NCBI GenBank assembly: GCA_027660625.1
Contig: JAQDNC010000017.1
Coordinates: 1-35,272 of the forward strand
Source of the DNA: Coriobacteriaceae bacterium AM100-PB1-1D-6A
GTDB taxonomy: Bacteria > Actinomycetota > Coriobacteriia > Coriobacteriales > Coriobacteriaceae
DNA length: 35,272 nucleotides
Direction: 5' to 3'
The notes under the pieces were generated by a model. It was given only the letters and a program-made list of their open reading frames with translations. It had not been told where the DNA came from and did no database searches. Positions 9,505-17,724 of this stretch are shown here, piece by piece. The position numbers were made by a program, and so were the translations under genes. Each line of letters opens with the position of its first letter. Position 1 is the stretch's first letter.

Positions 9505-9596
9505 CGCTAGACACCGACGCGGTGGTGGGCCGTGTGTACCGTGGGTGGGGGAGTTTGGGGGCGATGTGAACGGTGTGTAAAGGGACGTAAAAATCG

Positions 9597-9622
9597 CCTC
9601 AAGGTCAACTTGAAGGTTGAGG
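9597..9622. promoter_or_regulatory. MerR-like dyad upstream of mraZ
   Basis: CCTCAA at 9597-9602 and TTGAGG at 9617-9622 flank a central segment containing TCAACTTGAAGGTTGA (9605-9620), itself with TCAAC/GTTGA arms. The CCTCAA...TTGAGG outline resembles operators of MerR-family proteins. The 14-mer TCAACTTGAAGGTT recurs before ftsZ at 24131-24144. The binding protein is unknown. Confidence 0.45.
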
Positions 9623-9664
9623 TTCGCGGGCGTGGTTCTACAGGTGGCATCCCGCCTTTGCTGC

Positions 9665-9684
9665 AAACACAACATATTGTGTTT
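9665..9684. promoter_or_regulatory. 20-bp palindrome upstream of mraZ
   Basis: AAACACAA (9665-9672) and TTGTGTTT (9677-9684) are perfect inverted arms around CATA. The embedded ACAACATATTG (9669-9679) recurs exactly at 9710-9720. It is a candidate operator for an unknown protein. Confidence 0.45.
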
Positions 9685-9685
9685 T

Positions 9686-9699
9686 CGAACATATGCTCG
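9686..9699. promoter_or_regulatory. SOS-box-like site
   Basis: CGAACATATGCTCG matches the Gram-positive LexA consensus CGAAC-RNRY-GTTYG at all but one defined position (C where T is expected in the right half). It lies 68 bp before the -35 element of the mraZ promoter. LexA binding is inference. Confidence 0.35.
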
Positions 9700-9732
9700 G
9701 GGGTGTTTTACAACATATTGGGGGTGGAATAG

Positions 9733-9779
9733 TGGGGTGGGGTGGGGGAAGGGGTGGGGAAAGGTGTTGAAAAATGGGG
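9733..9779 (+). promoter_or_regulatory. TGGGG array: MraZ-type operator and G-quadruplex motif
   Basis: TGGGG occurs at 9733, 9738, 9743, 9755 and 9775. MraZ of E. coli is known to bind TGGGN repeats upstream of its own promoter. The same stretch 9734-9759 has five runs of at least four G separated by loops of 1, 1, 2 and 1 nt, a very strong G-quadruplex pattern on the coding strand. The array abuts the -35 element. Confidence 0.55.
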
Positions 9780-9795
9780 CGGTTCCCCATATTAT
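9767..9795 (+). promoter_or_regulatory. Sigma-70-type promoter of the dcw cluster
   Basis: TTGAAA (9767-9772) and TATTAT (9790-9795) are separated by exactly 17 bp, each matching the consensus at five of six positions. The spacer holds the palindrome ATGGGG-CGGTT-CCCCAT (9774-9790). Transcription would start near 9802. Confidence 0.7.
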
Positions 9796-9810
9796 TGATG
9801 ACGTCGACAG

Positions 9811-9827
9811 GCGGGGTGGTTCCCCGC
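9811..9827 (+). promoter_or_regulatory. Second GGGG-GGTT-CCCC palindrome, mraZ leader
   Basis: GCGGGG-TGGTT-CCCCGC repeats the design of 9774-9790 with the outer two pairs changed from A-T/T-A to G-C/C-G on both arms. It lies about 10 nt after the predicted transcription start and could be a repressor site or an RNA hairpin. Confidence 0.5.
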
Positions 9828-9863
9828 GTACGTGCCATCTGAGTAACCGAGGGGAGGGCGCAC

Positions 9864-10298
9864 ATGGGAATGACGGGTGCATATGAGCGCAATCTCGATG
9901 CAAAAGGTCGTCTATCCCTGCCTGCACCCCTTCGTGAGGAGCTTGGAGAGCACGTTCGCGTGTTCAAAGCCCTGGATGTCGATGCTCTGTACGTGTTCTC
10001 TGCCGAGGCCTTCGATAAGTGGGTCGAAGGACTCTTCGCGGGTCGTGAGGGCCACGAGGGTTTTAACCCGCGTGACATTAACGACCAGAAGCTCATGAGG
10101 GCGATCAACAAGCGCACCACGTCGATGGATGTGGACAGCGCGGGTCGTATCGGTCTTTCTGAGTCTCTCCGCAAGCAGGCGAACCTCGACCGCGAGGTCA
10201 CGGTTGTGGGTAACTACGACCACCTTGAGGTTTGGGACCGCGCCGCGGCCGATGAGGACGATGACGACGAGGCTCTGCTTGACCTCTTCTTCTCGTAA
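9864..10298 (+). CDS. mraZ: Transcriptional regulator MraZ
   Basis: MraZ is a DNA-binding protein that regulates the dcw cluster it heads. The 144 residues hold two SpoVT/AbrB-type repeats with DAKGRLSLPAPLREEL near residue 12 and DSAGRIGLSESLRKQANL near residue 92, as expected. The C-terminal tail is strongly acidic (DEDDDDEALLDLF). The ATG at 9864 follows GGGGAGGG with good spacing. TGGGG repeats lie upstream, matching the known type of MraZ binding site, so autoregulation is likely. rsmH follows after 20 bp. Confidence 0.95.
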   Translation: MGMTGAYERNLDAKGRLSLPAPLREELGEHVRVFKALDVDALYVFSAEAFDKWVEGLFAGREGHEGFNPRDINDQKLMRAINKRTTSMDVDSAGRIGLSESLRKQANLDREVTVVGNYDHLEVWDRAAADEDDDDEALLDLFFS

Positions 10299-10318
10299 GG
10301 GCAAGGCACGAGTAACGG

Positions 10319-11284
10319 ATGGAGCGTGGGATCTTGACACAAGAATATCGGCATGAACCTGTCATGCTCGGCGAAGTGCTTGAGTCGCTGCAGCTAAAGA
10401 GCGGCTCCGTTGTCTGCGATTGCACCCTTGGCGGTGCCGGTCATTCGGTAAAGATGGCTGCGCAGGTGGGGGAGACGGGCCTTTTGCTCGGCGTCGATCA
10501 GGACGACATGGCCCTCGAGGCCGCTGGCGCCCGTCTGGACCGCGAGGTTCCCGGCGTCCCGCACCAGCTGCTAAAGGGCAACTTCGGCGACTTGGACGAG
10601 CTGCTTTGCTCGGCCGAGGTGCCCGGGGTCGATGGCTTCCTGTTTGACTTGGGCGTTTCGTCACCGCAACTCGATATCCCTGGCAGGGGCTTTTCGTATA
10701 ACGAGGACGCCCCATTGGACATGCGGATGGATCCGGGTAACAACACCTTAAACGCAGCTGAGGTCATCAACACCTATAACGAACACGACCTCGCCCGGAT
10801 TCTACGCGTCTACGGCGAAGAGAAGTTCGCCTCGCAGATCGCGCGTGAGATCGTGCGCCGCCGCGAGCATGAGCCGATCGAAACCACCGGCCAATTTGTC
10901 GAGATCATCAAGGCGGGAATACCTGCTGCCGCTCGTCGGCATGGTGGGCACCCTGCCAAGAAAAGTTTCCAGGCCATTCGCATCGAGGTCAATCACGAAC
11001 TCGATGTGCTCGAGCGAGGGCTAGACGCCGCCACAAGGTGGCTCAACCCGGGTGGACGCATCTGCGTCATCTCGTATCACTCGCTCGAGGACCGTATCGT
11101 AAAGAACCACTTTAAGGAGATGAGCCAGGGGTGCACGTGTCCGCCGGAGATTCCGGTGTGCGTGTGCGGCAACGTGCCGATACTCAAGGTCATCACCCGC
11201 AAACCCCTGGTTGCCCAACCCGATGAGGTTGCGCGCAACCCTCGGGCGAGATCAGCCAAGATCCGCGTGGCGCAGCGTCTGTAG
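10319..11284 (+). CDS. rsmH: 16S rRNA (cytosine1402-N4)-methyltransferase
   Basis: RsmH methylates C1402 in 16S rRNA using S-adenosylmethionine. The conserved EYRHEPVMLGEVLESL start, the SAM-binding CDCTLGGAGHS motif, FDLGVSSPQLD and the C-terminal NPRARSAKIRVA are all present. The length of 321 residues is usual. The start is uncertain: the ATG at 10319 has a weak ribosome site, while a TTG at 10334 (LTQEYRH) lies about 9 nt after GGAG and would fit the family N-terminus equally well. Confidence 0.96.
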   Translation: MERGILTQEYRHEPVMLGEVLESLQLKSGSVVCDCTLGGAGHSVKMAAQVGETGLLLGVDQDDMALEAAGARLDREVPGVPHQLLKGNFGDLDELLCSAEVPGVDGFLFDLGVSSPQLDIPGRGFSYNEDAPLDMRMDPGNNTLNAAEVINTYNEHDLARILRVYGEEKFASQIAREIVRRREHEPIETTGQFVEIIKAGIPAAARRHGGHPAKKSFQAIRIEVNHELDVLERGLDAATRWLNPGGRICVISYHSLEDRIVKNHFKEMSQGCTCPPEIPVCVCGNVPILKVITRKPLVAQPDEVARNPRARSAKIRVAQRL

Positions 11285-11374
11285 ACGCGACCGCGCGATA
11301 TTGGACCTCCCGCTCGCACCATAAACGAAGCTTAAACACACTACCAACGTACTCGGGATGGGAGGCGGCATATC

Positions 11375-11845
11375 ATGGGCTACAACACTTCAAACGCAGC
11401 ACTCGCCTATGATATGAGCGCCATGCCCGCCTATCGTGAGACACCGCAGGCCCCCGTTGCTCCCCGCGAGCAGCGCACGCCGCGCTTTGATGTCTACACG
11501 GGCGCGGGCCGTCAGGCAAACCAGGCGGTAAGCCCGGTTTTCATGAGCGTTCTTAAAACGTTTTGCATCATTGCGGCCATCTTCATGACGATCGGTGTCG
11601 CCCGTGTGGCGCTCGCCGGCGTTACGGCCCAGGTGCTCAACAGCAATGCCGCGCTTACCAACACGCTCGAGAAGGCGACTGATGAGAGCTCCGACCTGGA
11701 GGTCATGCATTCGGTCTATGGTGCCGACACGCGCATTCGCGACCTTGCGGGCGCTTATGGCATGGTGGAGCCCAGTGAGAGCGTTACACTTGATTTTTCG
11801 CAGGATGCAGCCGCGGGCGCTAACTCGACCGCGACCGCTCAGTAA
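11375..11845 (+). CDS. ftsL: FtsL-like bitopic division protein
   Basis: The 156-residue protein has a cytoplasmic N-terminus of about 55 residues, one membrane segment (MSVLKTFCIIAAIFMTIGVARVAL) and an extracytoplasmic part beginning with a short helix-prone stretch (VLNSNAALTNTLEKATDESSDLEV). That topology, and its place between rsmH and ftsI, match FtsL, which bridges FtsQ/DivIB and the septal synthase. Sequence similarity in FtsL is generally low, so the name rests mainly on topology and position. GGGAGG precedes the ATG. ftsI begins 17 bp later. Confidence 0.75.
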   Translation: MGYNTSNAALAYDMSAMPAYRETPQAPVAPREQRTPRFDVYTGAGRQANQAVSPVFMSVLKTFCIIAAIFMTIGVARVALAGVTAQVLNSNAALTNTLEKATDESSDLEVMHSVYGADTRIRDLAGAYGMVEPSESVTLDFSQDAAAGANSTATAQ

Positions 11846-11862
11846 CAAGACGGTAGCTGAGT

Positions 11863-13728
11863 ATGACAAATGACTATCGCCGCGGCTCCGACGGGGGTCG
11901 CGGTTCTGGACGTCCCTCATCGCGGGGACGTTCTGGTTATCAAGGAACGGGTCGGCCATCTTACAACGCGAGGCCGTCCTATGGCAACGACCCCGCATCG
12001 CGTCTCCGTGGCTCGGGCGGACCTCGGGTACGCAATACGGGCGCGCGCAAGGGGTCGTCGTCTGAATGGGTTACGGGAGCGCCGCTGCCTCGCCGCGATG
12101 TCGTTATGGGCTGTATCGGGGTTGGCCTTGCCGCGGGCGTCTTCCGTCTTGCCGAATACCAGATCGTGAATGCTGACAAGCTGCGCGAGCGTGCGGACGC
12201 GCGTCGTCTGCTTTCACAGACGCTCTATGCCAAACGTGGCACTATCTACGACCGCAACGGCAACGTGCTGACGTCGTCGGTCGAATGCCGCAATGTCGCC
12301 GTGAACCCTCAGCTTGTCGAGGACGTCGACAAGACGGTCTCGGCGCTGGTCAAGGCTACCGGTATTGATAAAAAGACCTGCCGCAAGCTGGTGCTGTCTG
12401 ATGGTTCCTGGGTGTATATCAAGCGCCAGGTCGACGAGGATGACGCTGCCGCCCTGGAAAAGAAGAATCTACCCGGCGTGCTCTTTGAGCAGGCGATGAA
12501 GCGGGTTTACCCGTATGGAAACCTGGCTTCTCAGCTGCTGGGCGTCGTGAACGTGGACAACGCTGGCCTGACGGGACTCGAAAAACAATACGATGAGCTT
12601 CTGACCGGAACGAATGGCTCTCTTGTGCGCGAGCGCGCAAGAGATGGCGGCTATATCGCGGGCGGTGCCTATAAAAAGGTTGCCGCGATCGATGGCGTGG
12701 ATATCGTGACGACGATCGACGTCAACATTCAGCGTGCCGCGGAAGATGCCTTGGCCGAGGCGGTCGAGAAGACGAAGGCCAAAAACGGGTCGGCCCTGGT
12801 GACCGACCCGACGACTGGAGAGATCCTGGCCGCCTGCTCGTATCCGACCTACGACCAGACCAATTTGGAAAACGCCAAGACCGAGGACATGAACCTTCGT
12901 CTGGTGACGGATGCCTACGAGCCCGGCTCGGTCTTTAAGACGCTGGTTGCGGGCGCCGGATTTGATTTGGGCGTTGTGCGCCCGAGCACATCGTTTGAGG
13001 TTCCCGCGAGTATCAAGGTGGGCGACGATACCGTTACCGATGCCGACAAGCGTGACTACACCATGACAATGGACGTACGCGAGATGATGCGCCGTTCGTC
13101 CAATGTCGGTTTTGTCCTGGTGGGGCGCAAGATCGGTGCCGATGATTTTGCCACCTATGTGGACAAGTGGGGTATCGGTCAAAGCTCCGGTGTCGATTTT
13201 CCGGGTGAGAGTCTGGGCATCGTCAAGGAGCGCGACCAGTACGATGGTGCCACCTTGGGTGCTATGAGCTTTGGCCAGGCGCTGTCCGTCTCGCCGATTG
13301 AGGTCGCACGTGCCGTGGGCGGCATCGCGAACGGCGGCGTGATGATGACTCCGCACTTCTATAAGTCGAGCAAGGGCGATGAAAAGGATTGGGGCGAGGG
13401 GGATCGCGCGATTTCCGAGGAGGCCGCCTCGCAGGTGACATCGTGTATGCAGACGGTCGTTGCCGAGGGAACGGGCGTTGGCGGCGCGGTGGACGGCTAC
13501 GACGTGGCGGGCAAGACTGGTACGGCCGAGCGCGCCGATGAGAACGGCGGCTACCTCAAAGAGAACTACATGTCGTCTTTTATGGGGTTTGCCCCGGCGC
13601 AGTCGCCCAAGGTCCTGTGCTATATCACCCTTGACGGAACCCCGTCAGGCTCCGATGCCGCCGCAGTGCCGTTCCAGTCCATTATGGCCAGTGCGCTTGA
13701 CGTGTTGGGTGTCCCGCGCACCAAGTAG
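11863..13728 (+). CDS. ftsI: Septal peptidoglycan transpeptidase (PBP3/FtsI)
   Basis: This class B penicillin-binding protein cross-links septal peptidoglycan. The N-terminal 70 residues are disordered and rich in R, G and S, then comes one membrane anchor (about 75-95), a PBP dimerisation domain, and the transpeptidase domain with S356VFK359, S412SN414 and K551TG553, so all three active-site motifs are intact. The length of 621 residues fits, with the extra from the tail. FtsL-like lies just upstream, and FtsW, its partner glycosyltransferase, is further down. The next gene is murF, not murE as in most dcw clusters. Confidence 0.95.
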   Translation: MTNDYRRGSDGGRGSGRPSSRGRSGYQGTGRPSYNARPSYGNDPASRLRGSGGPRVRNTGARKGSSSEWVTGAPLPRRDVVMGCIGVGLAAGVFRLAEYQIVNADKLRERADARRLLSQTLYAKRGTIYDRNGNVLTSSVECRNVAVNPQLVEDVDKTVSALVKATGIDKKTCRKLVLSDGSWVYIKRQVDEDDAAALEKKNLPGVLFEQAMKRVYPYGNLASQLLGVVNVDNAGLTGLEKQYDELLTGTNGSLVRERARDGGYIAGGAYKKVAAIDGVDIVTTIDVNIQRAAEDALAEAVEKTKAKNGSALVTDPTTGEILAACSYPTYDQTNLENAKTEDMNLRLVTDAYEPGSVFKTLVAGAGFDLGVVRPSTSFEVPASIKVGDDTVTDADKRDYTMTMDVREMMRRSSNVGFVLVGRKIGADDFATYVDKWGIGQSSGVDFPGESLGIVKERDQYDGATLGAMSFGQALSVSPIEVARAVGGIANGGVMMTPHFYKSSKGDEKDWGEGDRAISEEAASQVTSCMQTVVAEGTGVGGAVDGYDVAGKTGTAERADENGGYLKENYMSSFMGFAPAQSPKVLCYITLDGTPSGSDAAAVPFQSIMASALDVLGVPRTK

Positions 13729-13808
13729 GGGGTTACTATCTATGAAATGGCCAGTCGGTTAATCCGGGTTGTTCACACGCCCTGCACCACGCGTAGGCGG
13801 CGCTGGGA

Positions 13809-13814
13809 TACAAT
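13809..13814 (+). promoter_or_regulatory. Putative -10 box before murF
   Basis: TACAAT within GGATACAATAC lies 38 bp before the murF start, in the 123-bp gap after ftsI. The same TACAATA string is found before pyrG and the winged-helix gene. No clear -35 is seen. Confidence 0.4.
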
Positions 13815-13851
13815 ACGCCGATAGCATTATTAGGTTTACAGGGGAGCTGCA

Positions 13852-15276
13852 ATGATAGAGATCGCCGTCAACAATCTCGCGGCCGCAACAGGGGCCCGAA
13901 CCGTGACGGGAGAAGCCGATCGGGTATGCCGCGGTTGCGTTATCGACTCGCGCCAGGTTGAGGAGGGCACGATATTCGTCGCCTTCCTGGGTGAAAAGGT
14001 CGACGGCAACGACTTTGCTTCCCGTGCCATCGAGTCGGGTGCCGGCGCCGTAGTGATGACGCGCGAGCCCGATGCCGAGCTGCTTTCGCTGGCCCATGAG
14101 AAGGGCTGCGCCATCCTGCATACCGATGACCCCGAGGAGTTTTTGCTGCGCCTGGCTCACGCTTATCGTTTGGAGCTTGGCTGCCTGGTAATTGGCATTA
14201 CCGGCTCTATCGGCAAGACAACGACCAAGGACGTGCTCGCCGCGGTGCTCGCCAAGCGTTATCGCGTTTGGGCAACCAAGGGTAACTACAACAACCTGAT
14301 CGGTATGCCGCTCACGGTGCTGGCGGCCCCTGCCGACACCGAGGTTCTGGTGCTCGAGATGGGCATGAACCATTTCCACGAGATTGAGCGCATGTCTCAG
14401 TCCGCCAATCCCAACCTTGCCATTGTGACCAAGATCGGCACCTCCCATATCGGTATTCTGGGCAGTCGCGAGAATATCGCTCGTGCCAAATCCGAGATTG
14501 TTGGCGGCATGTGCGCCGCCGGAGACCTTCTCCCGTTGCTGGTTTTGGGTGGTGAGGACGACTTTACCCCGTTCATCCGCGACACCTTTGCTGCGCCTGC
14601 GGGCGTCGACGTGATGCTTGCGGGCGTCTCGGACGACGATGAGGTCCGTGCGTGCGACATTCGCATTGATGACGAGGGACGCCCGGTCTTTACGCTCGAT
14701 TTTGGCTTGGGCGAGACTATCGACACACTGCTTGCCATTCCCGGCGCGCAGTCCGTTCCCAATGCCGTCAAGGCCGCAGCGGTTGCCTATCGCCTTGGCG
14801 TGACGCCCGAGCAGATCGATGTCGCCTTTAGGGGTCTTACGATTACCGGGCATCGTCAGGAAATCAAGCGCGCCAAGAGCGGCGCCCGCGTCATCGACGA
14901 CTCATATAACGCCAGTGCCGAATCGATGGCAGCCGGCCTCGACCTGCTGTGTTCGCTTTCGTGCACGGGTTCGCGCATGGCGGTTCTGGGCGAGATGGGC
15001 GAGATGGGCGACGAGGCTCCTCGCATGCATGAGCTGGTGGGCGCCTATGCGGCGGCCAAGAAGCTCGATATGCTCGCATGTGTCGGCGGTGAGCTTGCCC
15101 AGCGTATGGCCGAGGCCGCGCGCATGATGGGTATGGATGAGGACCGCATTCAGGTGTTCTCCGACTATCAGCAGGTGCTCGACCGTATGGGCGGCGCTCT
15201 TGAGCAGCATGATGTCGTGCTGGTCAAGGGCTCACGCTTCGTTGAGCTCGATCGCTTTGTGGAAGGTGTGTGCTAG
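13852..15276 (+). CDS. murF: UDP-MurNAc-tripeptide:D-Ala-D-Ala ligase
   Basis: MurF adds D-alanyl-D-alanine to the UDP-MurNAc tripeptide, the last cytoplasmic step before MraY. The ATP-binding loop GITGSIGKTT has Lys122; the Mur-ligase blocks LVLEMGMNHFHEIERMS, GHRQEIKR and DDSYNASAESM follow in order. GGGGAGCTGCA precedes the ATG. The length of 474 residues is usual. MurE shares the fold, but the N-terminal domain and the family blocks fit MurF better. mraY starts 3 bp after its stop. Confidence 0.95.
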   Translation: MIEIAVNNLAAATGARTVTGEADRVCRGCVIDSRQVEEGTIFVAFLGEKVDGNDFASRAIESGAGAVVMTREPDAELLSLAHEKGCAILHTDDPEEFLLRLAHAYRLELGCLVIGITGSIGKTTTKDVLAAVLAKRYRVWATKGNYNNLIGMPLTVLAAPADTEVLVLEMGMNHFHEIERMSQSANPNLAIVTKIGTSHIGILGSRENIARAKSEIVGGMCAAGDLLPLLVLGGEDDFTPFIRDTFAAPAGVDVMLAGVSDDDEVRACDIRIDDEGRPVFTLDFGLGETIDTLLAIPGAQSVPNAVKAAAVAYRLGVTPEQIDVAFRGLTITGHRQEIKRAKSGARVIDDSYNASAESMAAGLDLLCSLSCTGSRMAVLGEMGEMGDEAPRMHELVGAYAAAKKLDMLACVGGELAQRMAEAARMMGMDEDRIQVFSDYQQVLDRMGGALEQHDVVLVKGSRFVELDRFVEGVC

Positions 15277-15279
15277 TCC

Positions 15280-16299
15280 ATGTTCGGCAATCCTTCGTAT
15301 CCTACGTACCAGGCCTTTTTGGGATTGGGCATCGCCGCCGTCATCGCGATGCTGCTTATGCCGTGGTGGATTAAGCTCCTGAAGGTCGAGGGCATCGGCC
15401 AGCAGGTTCGCGCCGATGGCCCCAAGCGTCACCTGATTAAGCAGGGCACGCCCACCATGGGTGGCGTCATCATCCTGGTTGCCGTTTCGCTGACCTGCCT
15501 TTTGATGGGAAAGCTCACCACCGAGCTCGTGCTTGTGCTGCTCGCCACGCTGGCAACCGGCGTTCTTGGCCTCATCGACGACCTGACTTCTGTCACGCAC
15601 GGCCGCTCGCTCGGCCTGACGCCTCACGCCAAGATGATTGGCCTTACCCTCATCTGCGTTACCTTTACCGTGCTTGCTGTCAACTGGTGCGGCGTCGCCC
15701 CCGAGATTCGTTTCCCCGGTGGCCTGACGATCGACCTTGGTGTGCTCTCGACCACCATTTGCGGCCTCTCTTTTCCGTGGCTCTACCTTGTCTTTTGCTG
15801 GCTGATGATCGCGGGCCTTTCCAACGCCGTAAACCTCACCGACGGCTTGGACGGTCTTGCCGGCGGCACCTCCATGATCGCCATGCTGGCCATGGCTGCC
15901 ATGGCGTTTTTGCACGGCGATGTGAACCTGTCCATCTTCTGCACGGCGTGCGCCGGCGCCTGCCTGGGCTTTTTGTGGTTCAACTGCTATCCGGCGAGCA
16001 TCTTTATGGGCGATACCGGCTCGCTTGCCCTGGGTGCCGCTTTTGCCTGCACCTCCATCATGACCAACACCGAAGTCGTTTCCCTCATCATCGGCGGTCT
16101 GTTTATCGTCGAGACCCTGTCGGTCATGATCCAGGTTGTCTATTTCCACTTTACGCACAAGCGCGTCTTCCTTATGGCGCCCATTCATCATCATTTCGAA
16201 AAGAAGGGCTGGGCCGAGACCAAGGTCGTCATCCGTTTTTGGATTGTCGCCGCGGCCTTCGGAGCCCTGGGCCTCGCGTTGTTCTTCCAGTTGGGATAG
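15280..16299 (+). CDS. mraY: Phospho-MurNAc-pentapeptide transferase
   Basis: MraY transfers phospho-MurNAc-pentapeptide to undecaprenyl phosphate, forming lipid I in the membrane. About ten hydrophobic segments are visible. Signature motifs are intact: GTPTMGG, DDLTSVTHGRSLGL, NLTDGLDGLAGG, FMGDTGSLALG and HHHFEKKGWAE. The length of 339 residues is on the short side but normal for Gram-positives. It overlaps no neighbour and sits 3 bp after murF and 9 bp before murD. Confidence 0.97.
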   Translation: MFGNPSYPTYQAFLGLGIAAVIAMLLMPWWIKLLKVEGIGQQVRADGPKRHLIKQGTPTMGGVIILVAVSLTCLLMGKLTTELVLVLLATLATGVLGLIDDLTSVTHGRSLGLTPHAKMIGLTLICVTFTVLAVNWCGVAPEIRFPGGLTIDLGVLSTTICGLSFPWLYLVFCWLMIAGLSNAVNLTDGLDGLAGGTSMIAMLAMAAMAFLHGDVNLSIFCTACAGACLGFLWFNCYPASIFMGDTGSLALGAAFACTSIMTNTEVVSLIIGGLFIVETLSVMIQVVYFHFTHKRVFLMAPIHHHFEKKGWAETKVVIRFWIVAAAFGALGLALFFQLG

Positions 16300-16308
16300 T
16301 GGTCTTTC

Positions 16309-17715
16309 ATGCCTCTTGCTGATGTCTTTAGCCTGCTCGTTTTGGGCCAGGGTAAGTCCGGTCTTGATGTCGCTCGCTGGGCGCTTGCACATCCCGAGCG
16401 TGTGAGTGCCGTTACCGTTTACGGTGGCGGCGCGTCCGAGCCCAACGATGCCACGCGCTCGCTCGAGGCGCACGGGGCATCGTTTGTCTACGGAACCGAG
16501 CAGGTCGAGGGCGCGTTTGATGTATGCGTGACGTGTCCGGGCATCTCGGAGTTCTCGGCATTCTTTAAGGCTGGCCGTGATCACGCTGCCCAGATTATGG
16601 GTGAGCCCGAGTTTGCCTACCGTCTGTCTCCCCAAAATTGGATTGCCATTACGGGCACCAACGGCAAGACGACAACCACGTCACTGACCGATTACCTGCT
16701 CAAGGCCGCCGGTGAAGCCAGCGTGGCCGTCGGCAATATCGGTGAGCCGCCGGTGAACGAGATCGATGGCCGCGCACACAATGAGTGGTTTGTGGCCGAA
16801 CTGTCGAGTTATCAGATTGCTACGACCGCCGAGCTTCATCCTCGCGTGGCTGTGCTGCTCAACATCACGCCCGACCACCTGGGCTGGCACAAGAGCCACA
16901 AGAACTATGCGCTCGCCAAGATTAAGCTCTTCGAGAATATGGTCGACGATGACCTGGTGATTGTTGATGTCGAGGATGCCGGTATCCACGAGTTCGATGA
17001 GTACATCTATGTTCCGGGCCGTCGCATCTGCAAGGTTGCTTTTGACGAGCCTGCGGGCGAGGACGCCGCATTTGTTCGCGATGGCAAGATGGTCATTCGC
17101 CTGAAGGGCGTCGAGACCCCGCTCGTCGATACGTCCGAGCTTAAGATTTCGGGCCATCACAATGTAATCAATGCCCTGTGTGCTGCCACGGCGGCCCTGA
17201 CGGTCGGCGCCGATGTTGACAGTGTGTGTCGCGGCCTGGTCTCGTTCCAGCCGCTGGAGCACCGCGTTGAGCCCTGTGGCGAGATCGATGGCGTGCGCTA
17301 TGTCAACGATTCCAAGGCAACGAACACCGATGCGGTCGAAAAGGCCCTGACGGCGTTTCCCGATGACGATGTGATCTTGCTGCTCGGCGGTCACGATAAG
17401 GGCACGCCGCTCGAGTCCTTTGCCCGCGTTGTGATGGATAACGTTCGCTCGGTGGTCTGCTTTGGCGACGCGCGCGAGCGCTTTACCGCCGCTATGGACG
17501 AGGCGGATGTCGACGGTGATGTCGATATCGCCCAGGCCGACGACCTGCGCGATGCCGTGGACGTTGCCCGTTCGCTCTCGAGCCGCGGCGATGTGATCTT
17601 ACTGTCGCCCGCCTGCTCTTCGTTCGATGAGTTCTCGGGCTACGAGGAGCGCGGTCGCGTGTTTAAGGACTATGTGGCCCAGCTTGCCGCTGCGTCCAAT
17701 ACGCAAATGGAATAG
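16309..17715 (+). CDS. murD: UDP-MurNAc-L-alanine:D-glutamate ligase
   Basis: MurD adds D-glutamate to UDP-MurNAc-L-Ala. The N-terminal Rossmann-like part (LVLGQGKSGLDVARWAL) is followed by the ATP loop TGTNGKTTTT with Lys120, LSSYQI, and NITPDHLGWHKS, then NDSKATNTDAV and LLGGHDKG in the C-terminal domain. The length of 468 residues is usual. It lies 9 bp after mraY and 9 bp before ftsW. Confidence 0.96.
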   Translation: MPLADVFSLLVLGQGKSGLDVARWALAHPERVSAVTVYGGGASEPNDATRSLEAHGASFVYGTEQVEGAFDVCVTCPGISEFSAFFKAGRDHAAQIMGEPEFAYRLSPQNWIAITGTNGKTTTTSLTDYLLKAAGEASVAVGNIGEPPVNEIDGRAHNEWFVAELSSYQIATTAELHPRVAVLLNITPDHLGWHKSHKNYALAKIKLFENMVDDDLVIVDVEDAGIHEFDEYIYVPGRRICKVAFDEPAGEDAAFVRDGKMVIRLKGVETPLVDTSELKISGHHNVINALCAATAALTVGADVDSVCRGLVSFQPLEHRVEPCGEIDGVRYVNDSKATNTDAVEKALTAFPDDDVILLLGGHDKGTPLESFARVVMDNVRSVVCFGDARERFTAAMDEADVDGDVDIAQADDLRDAVDVARSLSSRGDVILLSPACSSFDEFSGYEERGRVFKDYVAQLAAASNTQME

Positions 17716-17724
17716 GGGTTTCCG

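Noticed and set aside
9597..9835. CRISPR-like spacing of repeated strings upstream of mraZ
   Set aside because: The repeats are short, differ from one another and have no constant spacer length; they fit operators better.
8488..9927. A 479-residue minus-strand frame across xerD and the mraZ leader
   Set aside because: It is rich in P, R, H and S, crosses a terminator and a promoter region, and is opposite an intact xerD.
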